Notes under the pieces: generated by a model
What the model was told of the DNA's origin: nothing
What the model saw: the letters and a program-made list of their open reading frames with translations, nothing else
Databases searched by the model: none
Position numbers and translations under genes: made by a program
Shown: positions 1-9,600 of the stretch, piece after piece
Numbering within the stretch: the stretch's first letter is position 1
Layout: each line of letters starts with the position of its first letter
Origin: JAQWQB01 sp047636995
GTDB taxonomy: Bacteria > Bacteroidota > Bacteroidia > Flavobacteriales_D > Sanyastnellaceae
Assembly: GCA_047636995.1 (NCBI GenBank)
Contig: JBLIGQ010000014.1
Coordinates: 1 to 57,407, forward strand
Direction of reading: 5' to 3'
DNA: 57,407 nt

Positions 1-3000
1 GTGGTAATCAACGAATTTAGCTCTTCGAATTACACCGACTTTAACACAGGCGGCGAGTTTGAAGACTGGGTAGAACTGTACAACCCAACTGGTGCAGCAA
101 TAGACATTGGTGGATTCTTCCTTTCCGATTTGGATGATGAACTAGACAAATTCGAAATACCAGGAGGGACCATGGTTCCCGCAAATGGATTTCTGGTTGT
201 TCTCTGTTCTGGAATGTTCGATGTAAACCCGAATGCGTTCGGATATCTCAACACAGACTACAAAGTTATTCAGGCGCATGATGAGGGATATTATTTCTCA
301 GATCCGGGTCTTACTCCAATCAGCGCGTTCAAATACAATACAGATGGTGAATCTAATTACACCAACCAGTCTTGGGGACATAGTGTTGATGGAGGAAATG
401 ATTGGGTGATTTTTGCTGATCCAACTCCTGGAGGTACAAATTCAACTGCCACATACGCAGGGTATTCTTCAAAAGTACAGTTCGATATGGCCTCGGGTTA
501 TTATGCCGGAGCACTTTCTGTAACGCTAACAGCTGACGCAAATACAACCATTTATTATACGCTGAACGGAAATGAGCCTACTGATGGGGCAACCCAATAT
601 GCAGGGCCAATTGCTGTTAATGCAACAACAGTAATGAAGGCAATAGCCTATGATAATGGAGGAGCTTTTCTACCTAGTAAGGTGGAAACAAATACGTACT
701 TCCTTGGTGCAGATCAACACACTATTCCGGTAGTCTCTCTTTCCGGAAATACAGTTGGAGACGGCGCTTGGGCTGGAGATGAATATTGCGCAATTGAGTT
801 CTTTAATGCAGATGGTTCTTTGTGGTGCGAAAGCAACGGTGATTCAAACGAACACGGAAATGACTCAAATGCTTATGATCAGCGTGGTTTTGATTATGTG
901 ACTAGAGATGCCATGGGCCAAGCCCATGAGTTGGAAGAACAACTATTCCACGCGAAAAGTAGAGACCGCTACCAACGATTGATTTTTAAAGCTGCGGCAA
1001 ATGACAATTACCCTTTTACCGGTGGCGGTAGTGGTGCTCACATTCGTGATGCGTACGTTCAAACGTTAAGTCATAATGCAGATTTACACCTTGACGAACG
1101 TACGAATGAAAGCTGTATCGTTTACCTAAACGGACAATATTGGGGCGTGTATGAGTACCGCGAGAAAGTAGACGATTTGGATTTTACGCGTGAATATTAT
1201 GACCAACCTCGCCATTTCGTAGATTTTCTGAAAACGTGGGGTGGTACTTGGAGTGAATATGGTGACATTGGTGATTGGAATACGTTCGTGAATTTTGTCA
1301 CAACCCAAGACATGACTGACCCTGCTAACTTTGATTACGTAGAGTCTGTGTACAACACAATGAGTCTGATTGACTACTTTATTCTTAACTCTTACATCGT
1401 TTCTGCTGACTGGTTGAATTGGAACACGGCTTGGTGGCGAGGACGTCATCCAGACGGTGATGCCAAACGTTGGAGATATGTACTTTGGGACATGGACAAT
1501 TCATTTGGACAAGGCGCGAATTATACAGGAATTCCTGATCAAAGCGCAAATGCAGACCCATGTGATCCTGATGACTTAGGTGATCCGGGAGGTCAAGGTC
1601 ACGTGCCCATTTTAAATGCGCTGCTAGAAAACGAAGATTTCTTTGCTGATTACATCAATAGGTATGCATCCTTGAGTAACTCTTATCTCAATTGTGAATA
1701 CATGCACTTTACGCTTGATAGCATGATCAATGTGATTGCCCCTGAAATGCAACGTCATTGTGAGCGCTGGGGTGGAACTGTTGCTAGTTGGGAAAGCCAA
1801 GTGGAAATACTAGGAGACTTCATTGATGCAAGGTGCGATGGTTCAACCATTAATGGAATTGAAGATTGCTATGATGTGGAAGCCGTTACCCTTACAATTA
1901 TCATTGAGGGAGTAGGTGAAGTAGAGATTGAAGACTTTGATATCTCTGGAGACATGGTTCCTTGGGATGGAACATACTTCGCAGAACTTCCAATTGATTT
2001 ATTTGCTGATGACCTAGGTCAAGGCATATTCCTTTATTGGGAAGTAACATCAGGAACGTTGGTCATTCCTGATCCTGAAAACCCAGAATTAAACATCACG
2101 CTTACTGAAGATGTGACCATAACAGCCTATTTCTTGAACGATTTTGATCCGAAAGAAATTATGTTTGATGTGCAGCCTGTTGGCGGAGGAGATATTTTGT
2201 TCGCAGATGTGCCAATGGGACCATATCCGAATACGGTCTTAGTGGATGCTGGTCTTTCAGATATAGAAGCGGTAGGTACTGACATCTGGTTTGAATTTGA
2301 TCACTGGGAAATTTTGAATGGAACCATCAATCCAGATGATACTGACCCTGTTGGTACGGTTTTCGTTGGGCAAACAGACACTATTATAGCGGTATTCAAT
2401 GAACTGCCCAACTTCGATATTGTTGTGGACGTTGAGCCTGCAGGTGCAGGTTGGATTACCATGGATGGAGTAGATCTCGTTAATTATCCATGGGTAGAAA
2501 CGGTTGCTGGAGAAGTAGATGTCAATTTCATTACAGGTGGAGTAGATGTGTGGAGTGTTTTCTCGCATTGGGAACTAAGCAATCACACTGTATTGCCAGA
2601 TGATTTGTCACAAGACATGATTGTAAACCTGACGGCTAATGACACAATCATCGCCGTTTACACAATTGTTCCTCACAATACGATCACTGTGATCGTTGAA
2701 CCAGCTATCGCCGGGTCCGTTTTAGTAGACAATACCTTGATCGTGAATAATGATTGGACAGGTGAATTGGAAGGGGATATTGCAACACCATTCACTGCAT
2801 TTGCTGAAGCATTCTGGTATTTCGATCGTTGGGAAGCCCTGAACCATTTACCCGCTCCAGACAACAGATCACAAGTAGTTGATTTTACATTCAATACTTC
2901 AGATACCATTGTAGCGTATTTCGTTGAAGAACCATTCAATGTATTTGTGCCGAATTCATTCACGCCAAATAATGATGGAAAGAACGATGTGTTCCTACCA

Positions 3001-3222
3001 GTTGGTTCTGCATGGGATTTAGAATACTACGAGCTACTTATATTCAATAGATGGGGCGAAGTTGTCTTCCAATCTGCTGATGCATCAGTGGCCTGGACAG
3101 GTGACCACCAGAGCGGAACGCATTATGTAAGAGATGAAGTATACGTATATAGGTTGAAAGTGAAATCTGTACATGAAGTAACGCCAAGTGAATACAGTGG
3201 AAGTATCACTGTTATTCGGTAA
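1..3222 (+). CDS. Secreted CotH-kinase / lamin-tail protein with gliding-type T9SS signal (5' truncated)
   Basis: The frame is open at the window edge, and its first residues (VINEFSSSNYTDF) already lie in a lamin-tail domain, so the true start and signal peptide are upstream. Visible order: lamin-tail domain (about 1-105); chitobiase/HEX C-terminal type beta domain (about 160-230, 'TIYYTLNGNEPTDG'); CotH kinase-like domain (about 235-610) with 'YLNGQYWGVYEYREK' and the metal-site motif 'WRYVLWDMDNSFG'; four divergent InlB-type beta repeats of about 85 residues (about 640-980), each with an F/W-x-x-W-E core; and a C-terminal gliding-motility/type B sorting domain ('NSFTPNNDGKNDVF', 'IFNRWGEVVF'). 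The family is exported through the outer membrane by T9SS and kept on or released from the surface. Kinase activity of bacterial extracellular CotH domains is unproven. It is followed by its own terminator. Confidence 0.85.
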   Translation: MVINEFSSSNYTDFNTGGEFEDWVELYNPTGAAIDIGGFFLSDLDDELDKFEIPGGTMVPANGFLVVLCSGMFDVNPNAFGYLNTDYKVIQAHDEGYYFSDPGLTPISAFKYNTDGESNYTNQSWGHSVDGGNDWVIFADPTPGGTNSTATYAGYSSKVQFDMASGYYAGALSVTLTADANTTIYYTLNGNEPTDGATQYAGPIAVNATTVMKAIAYDNGGAFLPSKVETNTYFLGADQHTIPVVSLSGNTVGDGAWAGDEYCAIEFFNADGSLWCESNGDSNEHGNDSNAYDQRGFDYVTRDAMGQAHELEEQLFHAKSRDRYQRLIFKAAANDNYPFTGGGSGAHIRDAYVQTLSHNADLHLDERTNESCIVYLNGQYWGVYEYREKVDDLDFTREYYDQPRHFVDFLKTWGGTWSEYGDIGDWNTFVNFVTTQDMTDPANFDYVESVYNTMSLIDYFILNSYIVSADWLNWNTAWWRGRHPDGDAKRWRYVLWDMDNSFGQGANYTGIPDQSANADPCDPDDLGDPGGQGHVPILNALLENEDFFADYINRYASLSNSYLNCEYMHFTLDSMINVIAPEMQRHCERWGGTVASWESQVEILGDFIDARCDGSTINGIEDCYDVEAVTLTIIIEGVGEVEIEDFDISGDMVPWDGTYFAELPIDLFADDLGQGIFLYWEVTSGTLVIPDPENPELNITLTEDVTITAYFLNDFDPKEIMFDVQPVGGGDILFADVPMGPYPNTVLVDAGLSDIEAVGTDIWFEFDHWEILNGTINPDDTDPVGTVFVGQTDTIIAVFNELPNFDIVVDVEPAGAGWITMDGVDLVNYPWVETVAGEVDVNFITGGVDVWSVFSHWELSNHTVLPDDLSQDMIVNLTANDTIIAVYTIVPHNTITVIVEPAIAGSVLVDNTLIVNNDWTGELEGDIATPFTAFAEAFWYFDRWEALNHLPAPDNRSQVVDFTFNTSDTIVAYFVEEPFNVFVPNSFTPNNDGKNDVFLPVGSAWDLEYYELLIFNRWGEVVFQSADASVAWTGDHQSGTHYVRDEVYVYRLKVKSVHEVTPSEYSGSITVIR

Positions 3223-3242
3223 GCTTAGAAAGAATTGAAAGG

Positions 3243-3277
3243 AGCCCTCAATCATTTGATTGGGGGCTTTTTGTTTT
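3243..3277 (+). terminator. Rho-independent terminator of the CotH protein gene
   Basis: AGCCCTCAATC pairs with GATTGGGGGCT (one G.U) around a short loop, followed by TTTTTGTTTT. It lies 20 bases after the stop codon. Confidence 0.85.
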
Positions 3278-3294
3278 AACTTATTTAATACCCC

Positions 3295-3302
3295 TAATTT
3301 TG
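3295..3302 (+). promoter_or_regulatory. -7 box TAATTTTG of the EamA gene
   Basis: Exact match to the Bacteroidota -7 element TAnnTTTG. A TTG (-33 type) lies at 3271-3273 with a 21 nt spacer. Only four bases separate the box from the ATG at 3307, so the transcript is predicted to be leaderless. Confidence 0.6.
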
Positions 3303-3306
3303 AAAG

Positions 3307-4140
3307 ATGAAAGGAAGTGGGCCTTTATTGATGTTGATTTCGGTGTTTTTGTTCACTGCGGCAAATGTGCTTGTCAAACTCATCGCTGACCTTCCTACAA
3401 CTCAAATTGTCTTTCTGAGGTCTTCTATCTCCTTGGTCATGTGCGCAAGCTTTGTGCTGTATAAAGGATTTCCTTTTTTCGGGAAGAACAAAAAGTGGCT
3501 AATCATTCGTGGTGCATTTGGGGTGGTTGCCCTCACACTCTTTTTTTATACCATTCAAAATATTCCGCTCGCATCAGCAACCGTCATTCAGTACTTGTCA
3601 CCCATCTTCACAATGATTTTGGCCATGGTATGGTTGAAGCAAAAAGTGAGACCAATCCAATGGGTCTTTCTTGCCATAGCATTCATAGGTGTGCTTTTTG
3701 TCAAAGGAATTGACAATACTGAAGTGCCCTTGAAGTTTCTTTTCATCGGAGTGCTAGGCGCCTTTTTTGCCTCAGTAGCTTATTTCGCTACAATGAAATG
3801 CAAGGATACAGATCACCCCGTTTTGATCGTAATGTACTTTCACCTGCTTGCCACACCTATCATGGGAACAATATCAATTGTGAATTGGCAGCCGATTGAT
3901 TTGAATACCACAATCATTGGTCTATCAGTTGGCGTATTAAGCGTGATCGCTCAAGTGGCTATGGCTGCAGCTATCCTTAAAGAAGAAGCTTCTGCAGTTG
4001 TTCCAATCAAATATGTTGGGGCAATTCTAGCCCTTGGTATCGGCTATTTTTTCTTCCATGAAGAGTTAAGCCTCACAGCTATTTTTGGGATATTTCTCGT
4101 GATTGCCGGTGTTACGTTGAATACGTTCATCAAAAAATAA
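3307..4140 (+). CDS. EamA/DMT-family permease
   Basis: 277 residues, very hydrophobic, with about ten transmembrane helices arranged as two EamA repeats: 'LPTTQIVFLRSSISL' and 'YTIQNIPLASATVIQYLSPI' in the first half, and a matching 'AAAILKEEASAVVPIKYVG' with 'FFFHEELSLTAIFGI' in the second. Length and layout are those of inner-membrane drug/metabolite exporters (RhaT/EamA superfamily). The substrate cannot be deduced. It stands alone behind its own promoter box and after the terminator of the preceding gene. ATG at 3307 is the only sensible start, since the first helix begins at residue 6. Confidence 0.85.
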   Translation: MKGSGPLLMLISVFLFTAANVLVKLIADLPTTQIVFLRSSISLVMCASFVLYKGFPFFGKNKKWLIIRGAFGVVALTLFFYTIQNIPLASATVIQYLSPIFTMILAMVWLKQKVRPIQWVFLAIAFIGVLFVKGIDNTEVPLKFLFIGVLGAFFASVAYFATMKCKDTDHPVLIVMYFHLLATPIMGTISIVNWQPIDLNTTIIGLSVGVLSVIAQVAMAAAILKEEASAVVPIKYVGAILALGIGYFFFHEELSLTAIFGIFLVIAGVTLNTFIKK

Positions 4141-4312
4141 ATAGAGAAGTAGTCTGTTAAGATTCAAAAATAATGGAGTGATGTTTTAACTCACATTTCT
4201 TTTGAAAAAACATATACTCAGGCAAATTACCACCATCCAAAAGACCAGTGTTGCAGGTTTTGTCTATCTGGCCTAACCTATGGATAGCGGATAAATTCGG
4301 ATCTGAAAGAGA

Positions 4313-4382
4313 CGACCGCTGGAATCCATAGTTACCTTGGTGCAGATGGAACGCTCGCCCAAGACTTGAAACAAAAATTCTC
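4313..4382. repeat. Dispersed repeat, copy A
   Basis: Shares the 17-base core CGACCGCTGGAATCCAT with copy B at 35620, then a collinear series of shorter matches (CCTTGG, GCTCG, CCAA, TGAAACAA, CTC) over about 70 bases. The overall similarity is only moderate, but the order and spacing are kept. Confidence 0.5.
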
Positions 4383-4717
4383 TTCGGATAGCTGGTGATT
4401 TACCACTTCACAAGAGCTGAGTTCATGGCGCATCTGGCCATGAAGGATTTTTCCTTAGTTGTGTAAACTTTCAGAATTTACCGAGAGATCTCGAGTGGCT
4501 ATGCATCCCTGTCTCATAAGGATAAAATAGAGTAGCAGGGGTGGAGCAAGACATAGAGCTATTGCAGAGAATCTATGAAGTACAACGAAAATCAGCTTGC
4601 TCGGCTCGAGAGAAACACCGTTTACAAACCAATCCTTATCAACTGCAAATTAGCAGATCAATAAAAATATTTTTGCCTTTGATGGTTTCCATCTGTTCTA
4701 GATCTTTGCTTTGCTTG

Positions 4718-4740
4718 GATGGCAGGCGGGGGCGGGCGGG
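4718..4740 (+). other. G-rich tract, possible G-quadruplex
   Basis: GGATGG, then G5-C-G3-C-G3 at 4728-4740. This is very unlike the AT-rich surroundings. A two-tier quadruplex is possible on paper; no gene is nearby to suggest a role. Confidence 0.25.
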
Positions 4741-5382
4741 TCCCTCGCGAAAGCTGTTAGATTTAAGCACCGAGGCAGCGTACAGCTAAACCAATCTAAC
4801 GGCCCCCGCTCTTAACTAAGGACGCATTCCGTCATTGGGATATGGTTTAAGATAAAGTGAGAAAACGGGTAAAAAAGACATAAATCGAAATCGAAATCGA
4901 ATTTCGAAAATCGATTCCTATTTTTAGGCTACTAAACTGGTCCAACTATTTAAGCGGTTAGGAACATTACTAGGGTCTGACTAAGTCAGGCCTTTCGATG
5001 TAGATAGAGATAAAACTTAGAACTTCAAGGAAGGACGACACTACCTTGATTTTGCTCCACGTTGTATTAATACATCGTGGAATATGGAAAAGAAAATTAT
5101 CTCTCGCAGAGAATCACTATCATAGAAAGGAATAGGTTGGATAGTGATCTGCCCCTGGAATCTGCATCCAGACCAAATGGATCAAAGAGAACAATCAAAC
5201 TTCTGACTCGTTTTCGTTAACCTATACTTTTCGCATAGTTGAGATAAAATTATGAATAGTGCACTTTGAGGGTAAACCGTCGAGCTTCAAAAGTAAACTG
5301 GTATTTGTCAATTCAATCTAAGAAAAAGACATTTCAGAAGAAGCAGATTGAATGCTGAATAATGGTCAACGAACTTTACATC

Positions 5383-5712
5383 ATGATTGCAGCAATTACA
5401 CACCTCAGACTGAAGAACGTGTCGAAAATCCCGTTATTTTTCAAACTAGCAAACGCAAGCGGCGCTTCAGCATCAATTGCCACTGGGAATGTCCATTCTT
5501 CAGTTAGAAATAAAGGCATGCTCATTTTTAGAACCTTGACGGTCTGGAAAGACATGGAAGCATTGCTGAATTATGTGCATTCCAGTCCGCACTTAGAAGC
5601 TATGAAAGCCACAAAAAACCTAAGTAATGACGCTTACACAACCCATTGGGAAACATCAAACATTCCATCATGGGAAGAAGCATTAATCAAACTGGAACAA
5701 GCAAGTAATTAA
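5383..5712 (+). CDS. Dimeric alpha/beta-barrel (ABM/DUF3291-like) small protein
   Basis: 109 residues from the ATG at 5383, chosen because relatives begin 'MIxxITxLKLK' and this one reads MIAAITHLRLKN; an in-frame ATG seven codons earlier (5362) is possible. The C-terminal half, 'LTVWKDMEALLNYVHSSPHL' and 'THWETSNIPSWEEAL', is the typical pattern of ferredoxin-fold dimeric barrel proteins related to antibiotic-biosynthesis monooxygenases, DUF3291 and spheroidene monooxygenase. No cofactor site is visible and a catalytic role is not assured. The stop codon overlaps by four bases with the end of the convergent gene 5709-6446. Confidence 0.65.
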   Translation: MIAAITHLRLKNVSKIPLFFKLANASGASASIATGNVHSSVRNKGMLIFRTLTVWKDMEALLNYVHSSPHLEAMKATKNLSNDAYTTHWETSNIPSWEEALIKLEQASN

Positions 5713-6446
5713 AAGTCTTGTTTGAAAAATGGGCTGTTCCATTGGTAGGTTGAAAGATTCTTGAAAAAGGCAAAGCCAATGTAAGTTACAATAGCAGTAA
5801 TACTTGCTAAAGACCAGATGAAAAAAGCGAAGCGTGCAAAGGCTGTAGCTGTGCCTCCAGATCCTACAATGGCCTCTGTAGGAACTATCATTGCAATGAT
5901 AAGACTAACAGAAGCAATTGTAATTCCCAGCGTTTTAAAAGAGCGTAAGGGCCACATCACTAATTCTCGATACCAAACCATATCATTACCCCATTGGTGT
6001 ACCAAATAGTGATAACCATCGCCTAATTCAACGAAAAGCAAAGGGTCTTTGTCGCAATCTTCAAGCAAAAAACGATCACTTGGCGCCATGATTTTAAAAT
6101 TCTTTAACTCAATTCCAAGGTGCTTTTCAAGTGCTTTTATTTTGGAAATGGCCTCAGACGGTATCAATCCCTTAAATTGCTTTGAGTTTAAAAAACGAAG
6201 ACGGTATGCAACACAGGTTTTTTCAATTTCTTTGACTGAATAAATGCGCTCCAAAGACAATTCCTTCCATGAAAAATGAGATTGGTTTTCCCCCGCAGTA
6301 TCAAGATTTTCTTGAATTCGTAGGTCGTCACAGTAAGCTCCGTATAAAACGCTAAATGCTTCGTCTAAAACAGCATTTACATCGCTTGGCAAGAGTTGAA
6401 CTTTGCGCTTATCTAGCTCTTCTCTCAGGTTTGTGTTGTTAAACAT
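5709..6446 (-). CDS. Uncharacterised membrane protein with cytoplasmic N-terminal domain
   Basis: 245 residues, not recognised. The first about 160 residues are soluble, with charged helices and a short beta region ending 'DKDPLLFVELGDGYHYLVHQ'. Two transmembrane segments follow (about 172-192, 'LGITIASVSLIIAMIVP', and about 205-228, 'FARFAFFIWSLASITAIV') joined by a Gly/Ala/Thr-rich turn, with a short tail. The topology suggests an inner-membrane protein with its large domain in the cytoplasm. It overlaps the convergent gene by four bases and has no operon partner. Confidence 0.7.
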   Translation of the reverse strand: MFNNTNLREELDKRKVQLLPSDVNAVLDEAFSVLYGAYCDDLRIQENLDTAGENQSHFSWKELSLERIYSVKEIEKTCVAYRLRFLNSKQFKGLIPSEAISKIKALEKHLGIELKNFKIMAPSDRFLLEDCDKDPLLFVELGDGYHYLVHQWGNDMVWYRELVMWPLRSFKTLGITIASVSLIIAMIVPTEAIVGSGGTATAFARFAFFIWSLASITAIVTYIGFAFFKNLSTYQWNSPFFKQDF

Positions 6447-6625
6447 ATCTTCACGGTTTCATATGAGAACAGTGTCTTTTCGAGTTTGTTGTTGGCTCAG
6501 TTACAAAAATGTACAGAAGAGGTATGAATTGATGGAGACCTCTTTTTTTTTTGGAAACTTTTAAGTCTCAGTTGCATTCTTCCCTGTTTGTGGCTTTCTC
6601 TTCGTAATTTCGCGAAACCCATTTA

Positions 6626-9600
6626 ATGACCATGGAAACTGAAGCCCCATATACCCCCAAGAATAAAGTCCGAATTGTAACTGCTGCCTCGCTTTTTGAC
6701 GGACATGATGCTGCCATTAATATAATGCGCAGGATTATGCAAAGCTCAGGATGTGAAGTCATTCATTTAGGACACGATCGAAGTGTTGAAGAAGTTGTCA
6801 ATTGTGCCATTCAGGAGGATGCGCAAGCAATTGCAATGACCTCATACCAAGGCGGACACGTAGAATACTTCAAGTACATGTATGATTTGCTCAAGGAGAA
6901 AGGAGCTACACATATCTGTATCTTTGGAGGTGGTGGAGGAACCATTCTTCCTGACGAAATCAAAGAATTGCATGACTACGGTGTTACAAAATTGTACCAC
7001 CCTGATGATGGGAGAGCGCTAGGATTACAGGGGATGATTAATGACCTCATTCAGCGATGTGATTTTCCAACAGGCATGAATCTGGATGGCGAAGAAAACA
7101 GATTGGATACGTCACATCCAGGAGCAATAGCAAAACTTATTTCAGCAGCAGAAAATGATCCGGAAGGCAGCGAGTCAACTCTGAAAATCATTCGCGAAAG
7201 AGCGGAGAAATCTGGAACACCTGTGTTAGGTATAACAGGAACCGGAGGGTCAGGGAAGTCTTCAATGGTTGATGAGTTGGTGCGAAGATTCTTGATTGAT
7301 TTTCCTGAGAAAAACATTGCAATTGTTTCTGTAGATCCGTCAAAAAGGAAAACAGGTGGCGCTCTTCTCGGAGATCGAATTCGCATGAATTCCATCAGGA
7401 ATGAGCGCGTTTACATGCGCTCTTTGGCCACAAGGCAGTCCAACTTGGCTCTGTCAAAACATGTGAACGAAGCCCTGGCAATCCTAAAGGCGGCCCAATT
7501 TGACCTCATTATCCTTGAAACAAGTGGAATCGGGCAGTCTGATACTGAAATCATGGATCACAGTGATGCCGCACTGTACATTATGACTCCAGAATTTGGT
7601 GCAGCTACTCAACTAGAGAAAATCGATATGCTTGATTTTGCCGACGTTGTTGCCATCAATAAATTCGACAAAAGAGGGGCCCTAGATGCACTTAGAGATG
7701 TTCGAAAACAATACAAACGTAATCATCAAGTATGGGATGCCAAAGACGATGACCTTCCGGTATTTGGAACCATTGCGTCTCAATTTAATGATCCAGGTAC
7801 CAACAGGCTTTACCGCTGTTTGATTGATACTATTGGAGCCAATACAGGTTCTGCTCTCGAATCTACTTTCGAAATAACACTAGATGAATCTGAGAAGGTA
7901 TACGTGATTCCCCCGAGTAGAACGCGTTACCTCTCTGAAATTTCAGAATCAAATAGAGCTTATGATAAATGGGTTGTGCAACAATGTGAAGTTGCTGAAC
8001 AACTCTATTCTCTTCGGAATGTTAAAGCCAGTTTTGAAGCATCCACCATGGATGACAAAGACCGTTTGGTGAAAGGAGTGGACGAGCGTTATGCAGAATT
8101 GGTGCTTGATTTCGACCCCAGAAACCTGGCCATGCTTGAATCTTGGGATGCAAAAGTAGCTATGTACGCGGAAGACGAATACGTCTTTAAAGTGCGCGAC
8201 AAAGAACTTCGAATTCAAACAAAAACCCTTTCGCTCTCAAACCAAAAGATTCCGAAAGTTTCCCTTCCTAAGTACAAGTCGTGGTCTGCATTATTGAAGT
8301 GGATGCTTCAAGAAAATGTGCCAGGTGAATTTCCGTATACGGCAGGTATTTATCCGTTTAAAAGAGAAGGAGAAGACCCTACAAGAATGTTTGCTGGTGA
8401 AGGCGGACCTGAAAGAACGAATAAGCGTTTTCACTATGTTTCTCTTGGACTTCCTGCAAAGCGACTTTCAACTGCATTTGACAGCGTTACGTTGTATGGG
8501 AATGATCCAGGCCTTCGTCCTGATATTCATGGTAAAATTGGGAACGCGGGCGTAAGCATCTGCTGCCTCGATGATGCTAAGAAACTCTACTCTGGGTTCG
8601 ACCTTGCACATCCATCTACGAGTGTATCAATGACCATTAATGGTCCAGCTCCCATGCTGTTAGGTTTCTTTATGAATGCCGCTATTGATCAGCAATGTGA
8701 ACGCTACATCAAAGCACATAAACTGGAGGCGAAGGTTAATGCCGTGCTCAAAAAGAAATGGGATGACAAAGGTTTAACGAGACCCACCTACCAAGGAAGT
8801 CTTCCTGAAGGAAATAATGGTCTGGGGCTAATGTTACTGGGTTGTACTGGTGATGACGTACTTCCGAATGCCGCATATCAAGAAATTAAAATGAATACTT
8901 TGAGTGCGGTTCGAGGAACGGTGCAAGCAGATATTCTCAAAGAAGACCAGGCACAAAATACCTGCATTTTTTCTACGGAATTTGCACTCAGATTAATGGG
9001 CGATGTGCAAGAGTATTTCATTTTAAATAACGTTCGAAACTTCTATTCTGTATCAATTTCTGGTTACCACATCGCTGAGGCTGGGGCGAATCCAATTACC
9101 CAGTTGGCCTTCACCCTGTCAAATGGTTTTACCTACGTTGAGTACTACCTTAGCAGAGGGATGGATATCAACAAGTTTGGACCAAATCTTTCCTTCTTTT
9201 TCTCAAATGGCGTAGATCCTGAATATGCCGTAATTGGAAGAGTGGCAAGAAGAATTTGGGCCAAGGCGCTCAAACAAAAGTACGGGGCCAATCCGCGGGC
9301 ACAGATGTTGAAATACCACATCCAAACATCTGGAAGATCATTGCATGCACAAGAGATTGACTTCAATGACATCCGAACCACATTGCAGGCGCTTTATGCT
9401 ATTTATGACAACTGTAACTCGTTGCACACAAATGCTTATGATGAGGCCATTACAACACCTACAGAGGAATCTGTGCGAAGAGCGATGGCGATACAATTGA
9501 TCATCAATAAAGAACTTGGTTTAGCCAAAAATGAAAATCCAATTCAAGGATCATTCATTATTGAAGAATTGACAGAGTTGGTTGAGGAGGCCGTACTGTT

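Larger units (their letters stand above)
4141..5361. other. Gene-poor region with inverted repeats and a dispersed-repeat copy
   Basis: 1.2 kb with no convincing gene. Short open stretches switch frame and look degenerate (for example MKYNENQLARLERN at about 4577, stopped after 29 codons). Structured elements: hairpin TTCATGGC/GCCATGAA (4422-4444); GTTAGATT/AATCTAAC (about 4756-4800); a G-rich tract (4721-4740); three AAATCG units (4882-4899); a 24-base near-palindrome (5057-5080); ATCACTATC/GATAGTGAT (5113-5148). Positions 4313-4382 match sequence at 35620-35686. It may be the wreck of older mobile or coding DNA. Confidence 0.5.

Noticed and set aside
4541..4789. 82-codon frame beginning with GTG
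   Set aside because: Runs through the G-rich tract, has biased Arg/Ser content at the end, and no family resemblance; other frames in the same place look as good.
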